Assembly (NCBI GenBank): GCA_023664485.1
Contig: JAMPFK010000005.1
Span: 1 to 64,000, forward strand
Source: Bacteroides fragilis
Lineage (GTDB): Bacteria > Bacillota > Clostridia > Lachnospirales > Lachnospiraceae
Reading direction: 5' to 3'
Length of the DNA: 64,000 nt
Within the stretch, counting starts at the first letter, position 1, and every line of letters begins with the position of its first letter. Under the pieces are notes generated by a model. The model searched no databases and was not told the origin of the DNA. It saw nothing but the letters and a program-made list of their open reading frames with translations. Position numbers and translations under genes: made by a program. Below, piece by piece: positions 44,201 to 51,643 of this stretch.

Positions 44201-45394
44201 AGGACGTTGAAGAACCGCAGGGAGGAGATCGCGACCTGTCCGGCGGAGGCTTATGCCGCGCTCCTGCTGTCCCGCATCCGGCGCATGGAACCGCCGGAGG
44301 AAGGGATCAGGGCCGCGCTTCCCGCTTTGACGGGCATCGCTGTGCCGGCGGCCTTCTGGGAAGATGCCCTGCTTCCGGCACGGGTGAAAAATTACAGGGG
44401 GAAACTGCTGGACGATCTTCTTTCTGCCGGAGAATATTTCTGGCATATGGAGGAGGGCGGAAAGCTCAGTCTGGAGCATACGGAGCGGATCGACTGGAGC
44501 AGGGAGCCGGAGGCGGTTTCCGTTAAGAGCGCAGAAGTGTTTTTGAAAACGCTTTCAGAAAAAGAGAGGCTGCTTGTGGAAACGCTTTCCGGACGGGGCG
44601 CAAGCTTTATACAGACGCTGGGCGGCGCGCTGGACGGAGAGCCGCCCTATGAGATTCTTTTTTCGCTGATGGAGAAAGGAATCGTGAATGCCGACAGTTT
44701 TGAGCCGGTGCGCCTTCTGATGAACAGGAAGAAGCTGGAAAAGTCCGCCGTAAGGCAGCGGGTGGGAGCGCGGGTGAAGGCGTTCTATACGGGACGTTTT
44801 GATCTGGTGAGGCCGTCCTGCCCGCTGACGGTGCAGGAACAGATGAACGCATGCTTTGACCGATATCTGATCCTCTGCCGGGAAACGGCGGCCGCTTATG
44901 GGATGTCCTGGCAGGAGGCCCTGTCTTTGCTGCGCGTTCAGGAATATACCGGGCAGGTCAGAAGGGGTTATTTCGTAGAAGGGCTTTCCGGCGCGCAGTT
45001 CATCCGGAAGGAGGATTTTGCGGGCGTAACGGCCCGGCTCGGAAGGCCGGGAGAAGATCTGCTCTGGCTGAACGCCGCCGACCCCATGCAGCCCTGGGGA
45101 AAGCTTCTGCCCCATGGAAAGGACAGAGCCTTCGCCAATGTTCCGGGGACGGCCGCCGCTTTCTGCGGCGGTTCGCCTGCAGTCCTGTTTGAACGGCAGG
45201 GCAGGGCCCTGCGGGTCTTTGAGACGGAGAGGCTTTCGGAAATCCTGAACCTCTTTGCGGAGGATTTCAGGCGGGGAAGAATTTATCCCGGCAGGAAGAG
45301 GATTATCGTGGCGGACTATCCAGCGGAAGCGGTAAGCGCCCTTTCCGGAAGCGGTTTTAAGCGCGAAATGCAGGATTATGTTCTGTATCGGTGA
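41204..45394 (+). CDS. lhr: Lhr-type large ATP-dependent helicase
   Basis: A 1396-residue superfamily 2 helicase, 16 nt after the kinase stop. Motifs: Q-motif-like PTPVQKEAWPAI; Walker A APTGTGKT with Lys50; PLKSLAADI (Ia); TTPESLY; DELH at 161-164 (II); LSATISP (III); SMELGIDVGEIDQVLQ (V); QRLGRAGHNP (VI). The Lhr-specific winged-helix and beta-barrel core follows, then a long C-terminal region (about 870-1396) corresponding to the Lhr C-terminal domains. Lhr unwinds DNA and RNA:DNA duplexes with 3'-5' polarity and is linked to DNA repair. The length is close to the ~1500 of long-form Lhr proteins. The close spacing suggests cotranscription with the kinase. Confidence 0.92.
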   Translation: MKDCFTLFEAETAEWFRETLGEPTPVQKEAWPAIAEGGHVLVSAPTGTGKTLSAFLVFLNKMKKSAAEGRLKQELQLIYVSPLKSLAADIRENLKRPLAGIGGEGVITAAVRTGDTTAKERQQMIRKPPHILITTPESLYLLLTGKTGQNMLSTARAVILDELHALIDTKRGAHLMLSLARLDALCKKPLQRIGLSATISPLSEAAAYLAPEPVSIIAPAMEKGVELQILGSYAEPGRRRKDPVWQELSELVYRYCQGKRSVLAFVEGRRYAEKLAYYVNLIGGEDFARVHHGSLSREQRQETERLLREGSLRLLCATSSMELGIDVGEIDQVLQVGCPRTVSGTMQRLGRAGHNPFRTSVMYLFPRTAAESVLCGMTAELARRGLVEKVNPPEGCLDVLAQHLVSMAAFRSYTLDEVMEILPRAWPFRKLTKADVKAVLEMLAGDYEHKREAPVRPRVLYDRLHEKVEGDGYSRMLAISAGGTIPDKGLYTVRTEEGVKVGEADEEFVYETRKGDRFILGSFGWKVVHIGRDTVTVTQAPVEGARLPFWKGELKGRGKETGEAFGRILRSLQDAEENNRLEEALAGLGLDESASMLASGYLKRQIETTGMLPDDKTIIAEHFKDQSGNSQIMFHSVFGRRVNAPLSLLAAQLIKSGFGIEAGSVDEEDGFLLYSYGDKPLPEGVLERLDPERLEAFLSAMLPETPLFNAAFRYNCGRALMMGVRKNSRQPLWMQRIRSAEMMEQVIGEKDHPLIRETRQECMRQLWDVEGVRELLCGIRSGLIAVREIYTDTPSPMSLPLQWAQEAAVMYDYAPTPRRIHAAVEDALQQEKELLLPGEKELSQTGVREKLPSDEKQLHSLLMTEGDLAAGELDIPKAADTLGKSAPAGSLPAEWLEKLAAQGRALYLEQGLWIAAEQEAEYRAALEETEESGWQDTARHIVRRMLRYRGASSAAQTARRYGWKEADARAILETLCERQEAVLHEDVYYHAELYKRARARTLKNRREEIATCPAEAYAALLLSRIRRMEPPEEGIRAALPALTGIAVPAAFWEDALLPARVKNYRGKLLDDLLSAGEYFWHMEEGGKLSLEHTERIDWSREPEAVSVKSAEVFLKTLSEKERLLVETLSGRGASFIQTLGGALDGEPPYEILFSLMEKGIVNADSFEPVRLLMNRKKLEKSAVRQRVGARVKAFYTGRFDLVRPSCPLTVQEQMNACFDRYLILCRETAAAYGMSWQEALSLLRVQEYTGQVRRGYFVEGLSGAQFIRKEDFAGVTARLGRPGEDLLWLNAADPMQPWGKLLPHGKDRAFANVPGTAAAFCGGSPAVLFERQGRALRVFETERLSEILNLFAEDFRRGRIYPGRKRIIVADYPAEAVSALSGSGFKREMQDYVLYR

Positions 45395-45444
45395 TGCCGG
45401 ATGCCGTTTTGCCATAATTTTCTTTGAATTCTCGTGTCTTTTTA

Positions 45445-45474
45445 TTGACAATCCTAGCTGAAAAATGGTATTTT
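45445..45474 (+). promoter_or_regulatory. Sigma-A promoter of the receiver/HD-GYP gene
   Basis: TTGACA (45445-45450), 18-nt spacer, TATTTT (45469-45474). It lies about 110 nt before the gene at 45582, leaving a sizeable leader. Confidence 0.65.
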
Positions 45475-45525
45475 AGTTGTGATAGGGGAATCACTGAAAA
45501 CAGGGATTGTAAGCCCTCGGTATAC

Positions 45526-45539
45526 TGATATTAATATCA
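45526..45539. promoter_or_regulatory. Perfect 14-bp palindrome in the leader
   Basis: TGATATTAATATCA is a perfect palindrome located between the promoter and the start codon at 45582. It may be an operator; no regulator can be named. Confidence 0.45.
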
Positions 45540-45581
45540 TGACGATTATTCATGAAGAAATGAGACAGGAGAGAGCAAACG

Positions 45582-46685
45582 ATGGATCAGGAGATGGAAA
45601 AATTAAAACAGCAGATTTTAATTGTTGACGATGAAGAAGTAAACAGAGAGATTTTGAAGGAGATGTTCAGGGACGGCAAATATGAGCTGCTCGAAGCGGA
45701 TAACGGCGAAGATGCCGTTGCGAAACTGAAAGACAACGACCGCGTCGTACTCGTTCTGCTCGATATCGTAATGCCGATCATGGACGGATTCGGCGTGCTG
45801 GAATTCATGCACGGGCAGGGCATGCTGAATGACATTCCGGTCATTCTGATTACGAGCGAGGACGCGCTGGACAGCGAGGATCAGGCATATTCTTACGGCG
45901 TGGCGGACGTTATACATAAACCTTTTTACCCTCATATCGTAAAGAGGAGAAGCAAGAATATCATAGACCTGTATCAGCATAAATATAACATGGAAATACG
46001 CTTGAAGGAGCAGGAAGCGGAGATCAGGGAACAGGAACGGAAGATCCGTGAAAATTCCGAATTTATGATCGATACGCTCAGCTCCGTTGTAGAAGCCAGA
46101 AGCGCAGAAACGGGCGAGCATACGAGACGGATCAAATATTTTACGAGGATCATGCTGAAATACCTCATGAAATATTATCCGAAATACGGTATCACGCCGG
46201 AACAGATCGACGAGATTTCCAGAGCGTCGGTGCTGCATGACGTCGGCAAGATCGGTATTCCGGACGCGATTCTTTTGAAACCGGGACGTTTAACGCCGGA
46301 AGAGTTCGAGATCATGAAAACGCATACGACGATCGGCTGTGATATTCTGGAGAAATCCTATAAGGATCAGACCAGTGAGTTCTATCGTTATTCTTACGAT
46401 ATCTGCCGTTACCATCACGAGAGATGGGATGGTAAGGGATATCCGGATCATCTTATCGGCGACGAGATACCGATTTATACGCAGGTCGTTGCCATCGCGG
46501 ACGTATACGATGCGCTGGTAAGCCCAAGAGTTTATAAGAGTGCCTATGCGAACGGTATCGCATATGACATGATCATGAGCGGGGAATGCGGTCAGTTTGC
46601 CCCGGATGTACTGGAATGTTTTGCGCTTGCAAAGGAAGACTTCTTCAATATTGTAGAAGTGATAAAGATGTTTGATTTTTCATAA
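45582..46685 (+). CDS. Response regulator with HD-GYP domain (cyclic-di-GMP phosphodiesterase)
   Basis: A 367-residue protein with ACAGGAGAG before the ATG. Receiver (10-125): Asp16-Asp17, phospho-Asp61 (LLDIVMPIMDG), Lys in HKPF. A coiled helix (about 135-170) joins it to an HD-GYP domain with HTRRIKYF, LHDVGKIGIPD (His219-Asp220), the later KTHTTIGCDIL and DICRYHHERWDGKGYP. All metal-binding residues I expect are present, so hydrolysis of cyclic-di-GMP is likely. It should convert a phosphorylation signal, plausibly from the adjacent kinases or CheA, into lower cyclic-di-GMP. It is the first gene of the Che block. Confidence 0.93.
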   Translation: MDQEMEKLKQQILIVDDEEVNREILKEMFRDGKYELLEADNGEDAVAKLKDNDRVVLVLLDIVMPIMDGFGVLEFMHGQGMLNDIPVILITSEDALDSEDQAYSYGVADVIHKPFYPHIVKRRSKNIIDLYQHKYNMEIRLKEQEAEIREQERKIRENSEFMIDTLSSVVEARSAETGEHTRRIKYFTRIMLKYLMKYYPKYGITPEQIDEISRASVLHDVGKIGIPDAILLKPGRLTPEEFEIMKTHTTIGCDILEKSYKDQTSEFYRYSYDICRYHHERWDGKGYPDHLIGDEIPIYTQVVAIADVYDALVSPRVYKSAYANGIAYDMIMSGECGQFAPDVLECFALAKEDFFNIVEVIKMFDFS

Positions 46686-46696
46686 AAAAGATTGTG

Positions 46697-46732
46697 GGCA
46701 GCAAAAGACTTGACAGGATGATTTTTGCTGCC
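46697..46732. promoter_or_regulatory. Inverted repeat with embedded -35-like motif
   Basis: GGCAGCAAAA (46697-46706) pairs with TTTTGCTGCC (46723-46732). The 16-nt loop contains TTGACA (46710-46715). No T-run follows, so termination is doubtful. It may combine attenuation and promotion between the two genes. The -10 17 nt on (TGTTAG) is weak. Confidence 0.45.
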
Positions 46733-46758
46733 TGTTAGTGTGTTTGGGGAGTGATATA

Positions 46759-48186
46759 ATGGAACGAAATGAGGGGCGTGCATTTCCGATTGAAGACGCG
46801 TTGGAAATGGTCTTTATCTTTGACCGCGCGGGAATCATTTCCTATGCCAATGCCGCAGCGAAGAAGAAGCTGGAATATGGGGATGATCTGTGCGGCAGGC
46901 ATATCAGCGATATTTTTCCGGGGGCTTTCAAGTCTACAGAGGATGGCTTCACAGCGGAGCATCCGTTCGGCAGCGAATTGCGCAATCTTGTAGCGTACCG
47001 CCGGAATCTGACCTGTTTTCCCGTAGAAGCAAGAAGCATAGAGAGCGAGAACGAGCAGGATACCTATATCTGCATGGCGAACGATATTCTTGAGAAAGAA
47101 TATCTGAACCGGGAGATTACGCATGTAAAGCAGGAGGCGGAGCAGGCGTTAAAGGTAAAATCGGAGTTTGTCGCGAATGTAACGCATGAACTGCGGACGC
47201 CGGTAAACGGCATTCTCGGCAATACGCGGGAACTGCTCGAAATGGTAAAGGATGAACAGGCGTTAAAAGCGCTGCGGCTGATAGAACGCTGCTGCGGCGA
47301 TATGAATAAGATTATCAATAATATTCTGGATTTTTCCAAGCTGGAGGCGGGAAAGTTCACGCTGGAACCGCGCCGGTTCCATTTCCGGAACATGCTGGAT
47401 TATGTAAGAAGTCAGCATATTAATAAATTGACAGAAAAAGGCATCGGGTTCTTTATGACGGTATCGCCGCAGATACCGGAATATGTTGTCGGCGACGAAC
47501 TGCGTATTATACAGATTTTGAATAATCTGCTGTCCAATGCGCTGAAATTTACCGCAGTCGGCAAGATTACCGTGGAGGTCGTCAGGACGGCGCGGGTAAA
47601 AGATAAAATAGAGCTGTTTTTTATCGTGAAGGATACGGGAATCGGCATCGATAAGGCCGACAGGGAGAAGCTTTTCCAGAGCTTTTCCCAGGTGGACGCT
47701 TCAATTTCCCGGAAATACGGCGGTACGGGCCTCGGCCTGAATATCTGCAAGCAGCTCGCGGAGCTGATGGGCGGCAAGATCGAAGTGGAGAGCGAAAAGA
47801 ACAGGGGAAGCACTTTTTCCTTCTCTATCTGGGTAGGAGCCGGAGAAGGAGAAGAGGCGGAGGCGCAGCCGGCGGATGACGGCAACGCGCATTTGTTCGC
47901 GATGGAACTTCATGGAGAGGAAGAGGATAATTCGGACAATGTGACGCGTTACGGCACGCCGGAGAATAAAGAAGCCCTGAAAAAGAATCTCTCGAAACTG
48001 ATTCTCTGTGTGGAGATGGAGAACTGGGAGAAAGCGGAGATGTTCATGGATACGGTGAGACAGCTGACGCAGGATGCGCCGCGCGAGGTGAGCCGTGTGA
48101 TTCTGCGGTTGAAGATGGCCGTTCAGAAAGAAAGTTATGAGAAGGTGACTGCCGGATACGGGGAATTGAATGCTTTTCTAAAGTAG
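46759..48186 (+). CDS. PAS-containing sensor histidine kinase with C-terminal helical extension
   Basis: A 475-residue soluble kinase. ATG 46759 is preferred (GGGGAG about 8 nt upstream) over an in-frame GTG at 46738. A PAS domain covers about 12-110 (ALEMVFIFDRAGIISYANAA), then the dimerisation helix with phospho-His143 (VTHELRTPVNGILG), then the HATPase domain (LLSNALKFTAVG, DTGIGIDKAD, GGTGLGLNICKQL). Unusually, about 120 residues follow the ATPase domain. They are mainly helical (from about 395), without the HxxKG motif of an Hpt domain, and may be an interaction module. It lies between two receiver proteins and is their probable phosphodonor. Confidence 0.9.
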   Translation: MERNEGRAFPIEDALEMVFIFDRAGIISYANAAAKKKLEYGDDLCGRHISDIFPGAFKSTEDGFTAEHPFGSELRNLVAYRRNLTCFPVEARSIESENEQDTYICMANDILEKEYLNREITHVKQEAEQALKVKSEFVANVTHELRTPVNGILGNTRELLEMVKDEQALKALRLIERCCGDMNKIINNILDFSKLEAGKFTLEPRRFHFRNMLDYVRSQHINKLTEKGIGFFMTVSPQIPEYVVGDELRIIQILNNLLSNALKFTAVGKITVEVVRTARVKDKIELFFIVKDTGIGIDKADREKLFQSFSQVDASISRKYGGTGLGLNICKQLAELMGGKIEVESEKNRGSTFSFSIWVGAGEGEEAEAQPADDGNAHLFAMELHGEEEDNSDNVTRYGTPENKEALKKNLSKLILCVEMENWEKAEMFMDTVRQLTQDAPREVSRVILRLKMAVQKESYEKVTAGYGELNAFLK

Positions 48187-48208
48187 TTCGCGGAAAGGAG
48201 CGGAACAG

Positions 48209-49273
48209 ATGGGATATGATGCAAAGCGTCTGGACGGAGAACGGATACTCATCGTAGATGATGTGGAAACGAACAGGCTGATTCTGGAGGAGATCATCAG
48301 TGATCTGGGATGTTCTCCCGTTTTGGCGGAAAACGGGGAAGAGGCATTGAAAATAGCAAAAGAGTATTCGCCCAAACTGATTTTGACGGATATCTCCATG
48401 CCGGGAATGGACGGTTATGAGCTGTGCAGGAATTTGAAGAAGAATCCGAAAACGGCAGGCATTCCGATTATTTTCATTTCGGCGTTCGACGATCCGATGG
48501 ATATCGTGGAAGGATTCCTGCTCGGAGGAGAGGACTATATTACGAAGCCTTTTATACCGGAAGTGGTGCAGGCCCGCGTGGGCGTTCACCTGCGGCTTTA
48601 TGAAGTAAAGAACGAACTGATGGAAATGAACAGGCGGCTCCAGATTTCCGTCAGCGAGCAGTTGAAACAGATGGAGCTGGAAAAAAAGAATATTTTATAC
48701 GCGCTGGCGAATATTGCGCTGCAGAACAGCGACTACGAAAACGATTATATGGAGCGGCTGCGGCGTAACTGCGGAATCCTCGCACAGGGGATGCAGCTCT
48801 CGCCCCTGTTCGAGGATAAGATATCGGACAGCTATGTGGATACGATAGAGCTTGCGACGCCGCTTTGCGATATCGGCAATATCGGTGTCCCGGTGGATAT
48901 CCTGAGAAAGAAAAAAGAGGATCTGACCGCGGACGAGGCGGAAATCCGGCGGAGTCATACGAATATCGGCGCGAGGCTGCTCGAAGATCTCTATGTCAAT
49001 AACGACTATAACGAGTTCATCAATACGGCCATCGATATTGCGCGTTATCATCATGAGAACTGGGACGGAAGCGGATATCCTGAACGGCTGGAGGCCGAAA
49101 AGATTCCGCTCGCGGCGCAGATCGTAGCCATTACAGGGCGCTATACGAATCTGACGGAAAAGGGCGCGCACAGCCGGGAGGAGGCGCTCGCAATCATGAA
49201 GGAAGAGGCGGGCGTGAAGTTCAATCCGGATATATATACGATATGCTGTAAAATTTCGAGGCAGTTGTGCTGA
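48209..49273 (+). CDS. Response regulator with degenerate HD-GYP domain
   Basis: A 354-residue protein, GGAAAGGAG before the ATG, 22 nt after the kinase. Receiver (10-125): Asp17-Asp18, phospho-Asp61 (LTDISMPGMDG), Lys in TKPF. The second half aligns with HD-GYP domains, but the HD motif reads PLCDIGNIGVP: Cys220 replaces the metal-binding His and Asn replaces the conserved Lys. The later RRSHTNIGARLLED and IARYHHENWDGSGYP motifs remain. Loss of the first metal ligand should abolish or strongly reduce phosphodiesterase activity, so it may act as a cyclic-di-GMP-binding or partner protein of the intact homologue at 45582. Confidence 0.9.
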   Translation: MGYDAKRLDGERILIVDDVETNRLILEEIISDLGCSPVLAENGEEALKIAKEYSPKLILTDISMPGMDGYELCRNLKKNPKTAGIPIIFISAFDDPMDIVEGFLLGGEDYITKPFIPEVVQARVGVHLRLYEVKNELMEMNRRLQISVSEQLKQMELEKKNILYALANIALQNSDYENDYMERLRRNCGILAQGMQLSPLFEDKISDSYVDTIELATPLCDIGNIGVPVDILRKKKEDLTADEAEIRRSHTNIGARLLEDLYVNNDYNEFINTAIDIARYHHENWDGSGYPERLEAEKIPLAAQIVAITGRYTNLTEKGAHSREEALAIMKEEAGVKFNPDIYTICCKISRQLC

Positions 49274-49338
49274 CCTCATAAAATATAAAATTAAATAAAA
49301 TATCTTAAACAAAATCTTTTTTTCGGGGGAATGGAAAG

Positions 49339-50157
49339 ATGATGATTACAGATGAAGAATTGCAAAGAATTTCTGTGTTCATGAAACAGCGGTACGGAAT
49401 TGAGCTGGGGCAGAAGAAAGTCATTGTAAATGGAAGACTTCAGAATTATCTGAAACGGAACGGCTGGAGTAATTATCATGAATTCATGGATGCGGTAGAG
49501 CGGGATAAGACCGGAACACAGGAAAAGATACTGGTTAATTTTCTGACGACAAATCATACTTATTTCATGCGTGAATTCGAACATTTTGACTATTTCAGGA
49601 GCGTCGTGCTCCCCTGGCTGAAAACGAGAGAAGCGGGGAACAAGGATCTGCGTATCTGGTGCGGCGCGGCTTCCACAGGCGAAGAACCGTATATGATAGC
49701 GATGGTCCTGGCGGATTTTTTTGGATTGGAGAAAGACCAGTGGGATAAGAAAATACTGGCGACGGATATCTCCACGAAGGTCTTGCAACAGGCGATGCTG
49801 GGGATCTACAGCGCGGAACAGTTAAAGAACCTTCCGGAACAGTGGAAACGGCATTTTTTCAGGGCGGTTGCCGGAGGAAGCCAGTATCAGGTGACGGACG
49901 AACTGAAACGGGAGGTTATTTTCAGGCAGTTCAATCTGATGGATCCGCTTCCTTTTAAGAAGAAGCTGCATACGGTATTTCTCAGGAATGTCATGATATA
50001 TTTTGACGACAATACCAAACGGGATCTGGTGCAGCGTGTATATGACGCGATGGTGCCGGGCGGATACTTTTTTATCGGAACGACAGAGACGATCGACAGG
50101 AGCAGCACACCGTTTCAGATCATTCAGCCATCGATTTTCAGGAAGAGGGAGGGCTAA
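49339..50157 (+). CDS. cheR: Chemotaxis protein methyltransferase CheR
   Basis: A 272-residue protein starting at the first of two ATG codons after GGGGGAATGGAAAG. An N-terminal helical domain (1-75) is followed by the SAM-dependent methyltransferase fold with TTNHTYFMRE, WCGAASTGEEPYMIAM (SAM-binding motif), LATDISTKVLQQA and a VFLRNVMIYFD strand. It methylates glutamates on chemoreceptors to adapt their activity. The length matches typical CheR. It is followed 6 nt later by cheB. The upstream 65 nt are extremely AT-rich, but I could not pick a clear promoter. Confidence 0.95.
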   Translation: MMITDEELQRISVFMKQRYGIELGQKKVIVNGRLQNYLKRNGWSNYHEFMDAVERDKTGTQEKILVNFLTTNHTYFMREFEHFDYFRSVVLPWLKTREAGNKDLRIWCGAASTGEEPYMIAMVLADFFGLEKDQWDKKILATDISTKVLQQAMLGIYSAEQLKNLPEQWKRHFFRAVAGGSQYQVTDELKREVIFRQFNLMDPLPFKKKLHTVFLRNVMIYFDDNTKRDLVQRVYDAMVPGGYFFIGTTETIDRSSTPFQIIQPSIFRKREG

Positions 50158-50163
50158 AGATTT

Positions 50164-51198
50164 ATGCAGCCAATTAGAGTATTAATTGTAGAAGATTCTA
50201 TCGTATTCAGAGAGCTTCTGGTACAGAATCTGAGCAAAGACCCGGCGATCCGGGTCGTAGCGACGGCGAGAGATCCGTTCGAGGCGAGAGACCTCATTTT
50301 GTTACATAAGCCGGATGTCATGACGCTGGATGTAGAGCTTCCGAGGATGAACGGTATTGAATTTCTGCGGAAGCTGATCCCGCAGTATCCACTGCCGGTG
50401 GTCGTTATCAGTGCTCTGAGCGATAAGGTGTTCGACGCGATGAACGCGGGCGCGGTCGATTTTGTGGCAAAGCCCGCGGTATCGAACAGGGCGCAGCTGG
50501 AGGATTTTATCAAAAACGAATTACTGGTCAAGATTAAGATAGCTTCTACCGCGAAGATCAGCAATATCAAAAAGACGGTCATCAAACAGCAGGAGCAGGA
50601 ACAGCATCTGTCCGTCCAGCGCAGCAATCTGGTAGTGGCGATCGGCGCTTCTACCGGAGGAACGGAAGCGATTTATTCCGTTGTAAAGGACTATGGAACG
50701 GATATTCCGGGCATTGTCTGCGTTCAGCATATGCCGCCTAAATTTACGGAGATGTATGCGAAGAGGCTCAATGATCAGTGCCGGATTCAGGTGAAGGAGG
50801 CGGAGACCGGGGACCGGGTACTGCCGGGCCATATGCTGATCGCGCCGGGCGGCGACAGGCATATGAAGCTTGTGAAGGTCAACGGGGCTTATCAGGTGGA
50901 GGTGAAGGCCGGACCGCGGGTGAACGGTCATTGTCCGTCGGTGGAGGTGTTGTTCGAGTCGGTCGCAAAAGTGGCTGGCAAGGACGCTGTCGGCATTATC
51001 CTGACCGGTATGGGCGGCGACGGCGGCAAAGGGCTGCTTAGTATGCGGAAGGCCGGCGCCAAAACGATCGGACAGGACGAATCCACCTGTGTCGTATATG
51101 GAATGCCTAAGGTCGCTTATGATCTGGGTGCGGTAATGTATCAGGAAAAGCTGAACGATATCGCAAAAAGAACATACGCGTTATTAAATAATATGTAA
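50164..51198 (+). CDS. cheB: Protein-glutamate methylesterase CheB
   Basis: A 344-residue two-domain protein. Receiver: acidic pair Glu10-Asp11, phospho-Asp56 (TLDVELPRMNG). After a linker comes the methylesterase domain with the catalytic triad Ser163 (IGASTGGTEAI), His189 (VQHMPPKF) and Asp286 (MGGDGGKGLL). It removes methyl groups from receptors when phosphorylated by CheA, opposing CheR. All catalytic residues are present. It sits between cheR and a cheY-like gene in a tight operon. Confidence 0.96.
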   Translation: MQPIRVLIVEDSIVFRELLVQNLSKDPAIRVVATARDPFEARDLILLHKPDVMTLDVELPRMNGIEFLRKLIPQYPLPVVVISALSDKVFDAMNAGAVDFVAKPAVSNRAQLEDFIKNELLVKIKIASTAKISNIKKTVIKQQEQEQHLSVQRSNLVVAIGASTGGTEAIYSVVKDYGTDIPGIVCVQHMPPKFTEMYAKRLNDQCRIQVKEAETGDRVLPGHMLIAPGGDRHMKLVKVNGAYQVEVKAGPRVNGHCPSVEVLFESVAKVAGKDAVGIILTGMGGDGGKGLLSMRKAGAKTIGQDESTCVVYGMPKVAYDLGAVMYQEKLNDIAKRTYALLNNM

Positions 51199-51210
51199 AG
51201 GAGAAAGGAT

Positions 51211-51603
51211 ATGAAAATTCTATTAGCCGAAGATGATTTTGTCACAAGAAAATTTATGGTAAATTTTCTGTCAAAGTACGGTGAATGCGATGTGACCGTG
51301 GACGGTATGGAAGCGGTAGACGCATTCATGATGGCTTTGGAGGACGGCGAACCTTACGATCTGGTATGCCTCGATATCATGATGCCTGTCATGGACGGTT
51401 ATCAGTCGCTTGTGGGAATTCGGAATCTGGAGAAGGAAAGGAATATCCCGGAGGATAAGGCGGTCAAGGTCATTATGACGACGGCGCTGAACGACGAAGC
51501 CAATGTAAAAATGGCATTTGAGCTGGGATGTACTATCTATTCCGGTAAGCCGATAGATCAGGAAAAATTTGAGCAGGCATTGAAAAAACTTGGTTTGGCC
51601 TGA
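51211..51603 (+). CDS. cheY: CheY-like single-domain response regulator
   Basis: A 130-residue stand-alone receiver with an AAAGGAGAAAGG site. It has Asp8-Asp9, phospho-Asp55 (CLDIMMPVMDG), a threonine in MTTALN and a lysine in SGKPID. Its position between cheB and cheA suggests that it is the CheA-dependent output protein. Without flagellar genes nearby its target, motor switch or otherwise, cannot be fixed. The symbol is based on position and domain. Confidence 0.85.
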   Translation: MKILLAEDDFVTRKFMVNFLSKYGECDVTVDGMEAVDAFMMALEDGEPYDLVCLDIMMPVMDGYQSLVGIRNLEKERNIPEDKAVKVIMTTALNDEANVKMAFELGCTIYSGKPIDQEKFEQALKKLGLA

Positions 51604-51643
51604 CAAAAGAACTTAATCGAAATATGCAGGAAAGGAGAACGAT

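Noticed and set aside
46755..46760. TATAAT directly before the sensor kinase gene
   Set aside because: It overlaps the start codon, so a transcript from it would lack the start; a ribosome-binding site explains the position better.
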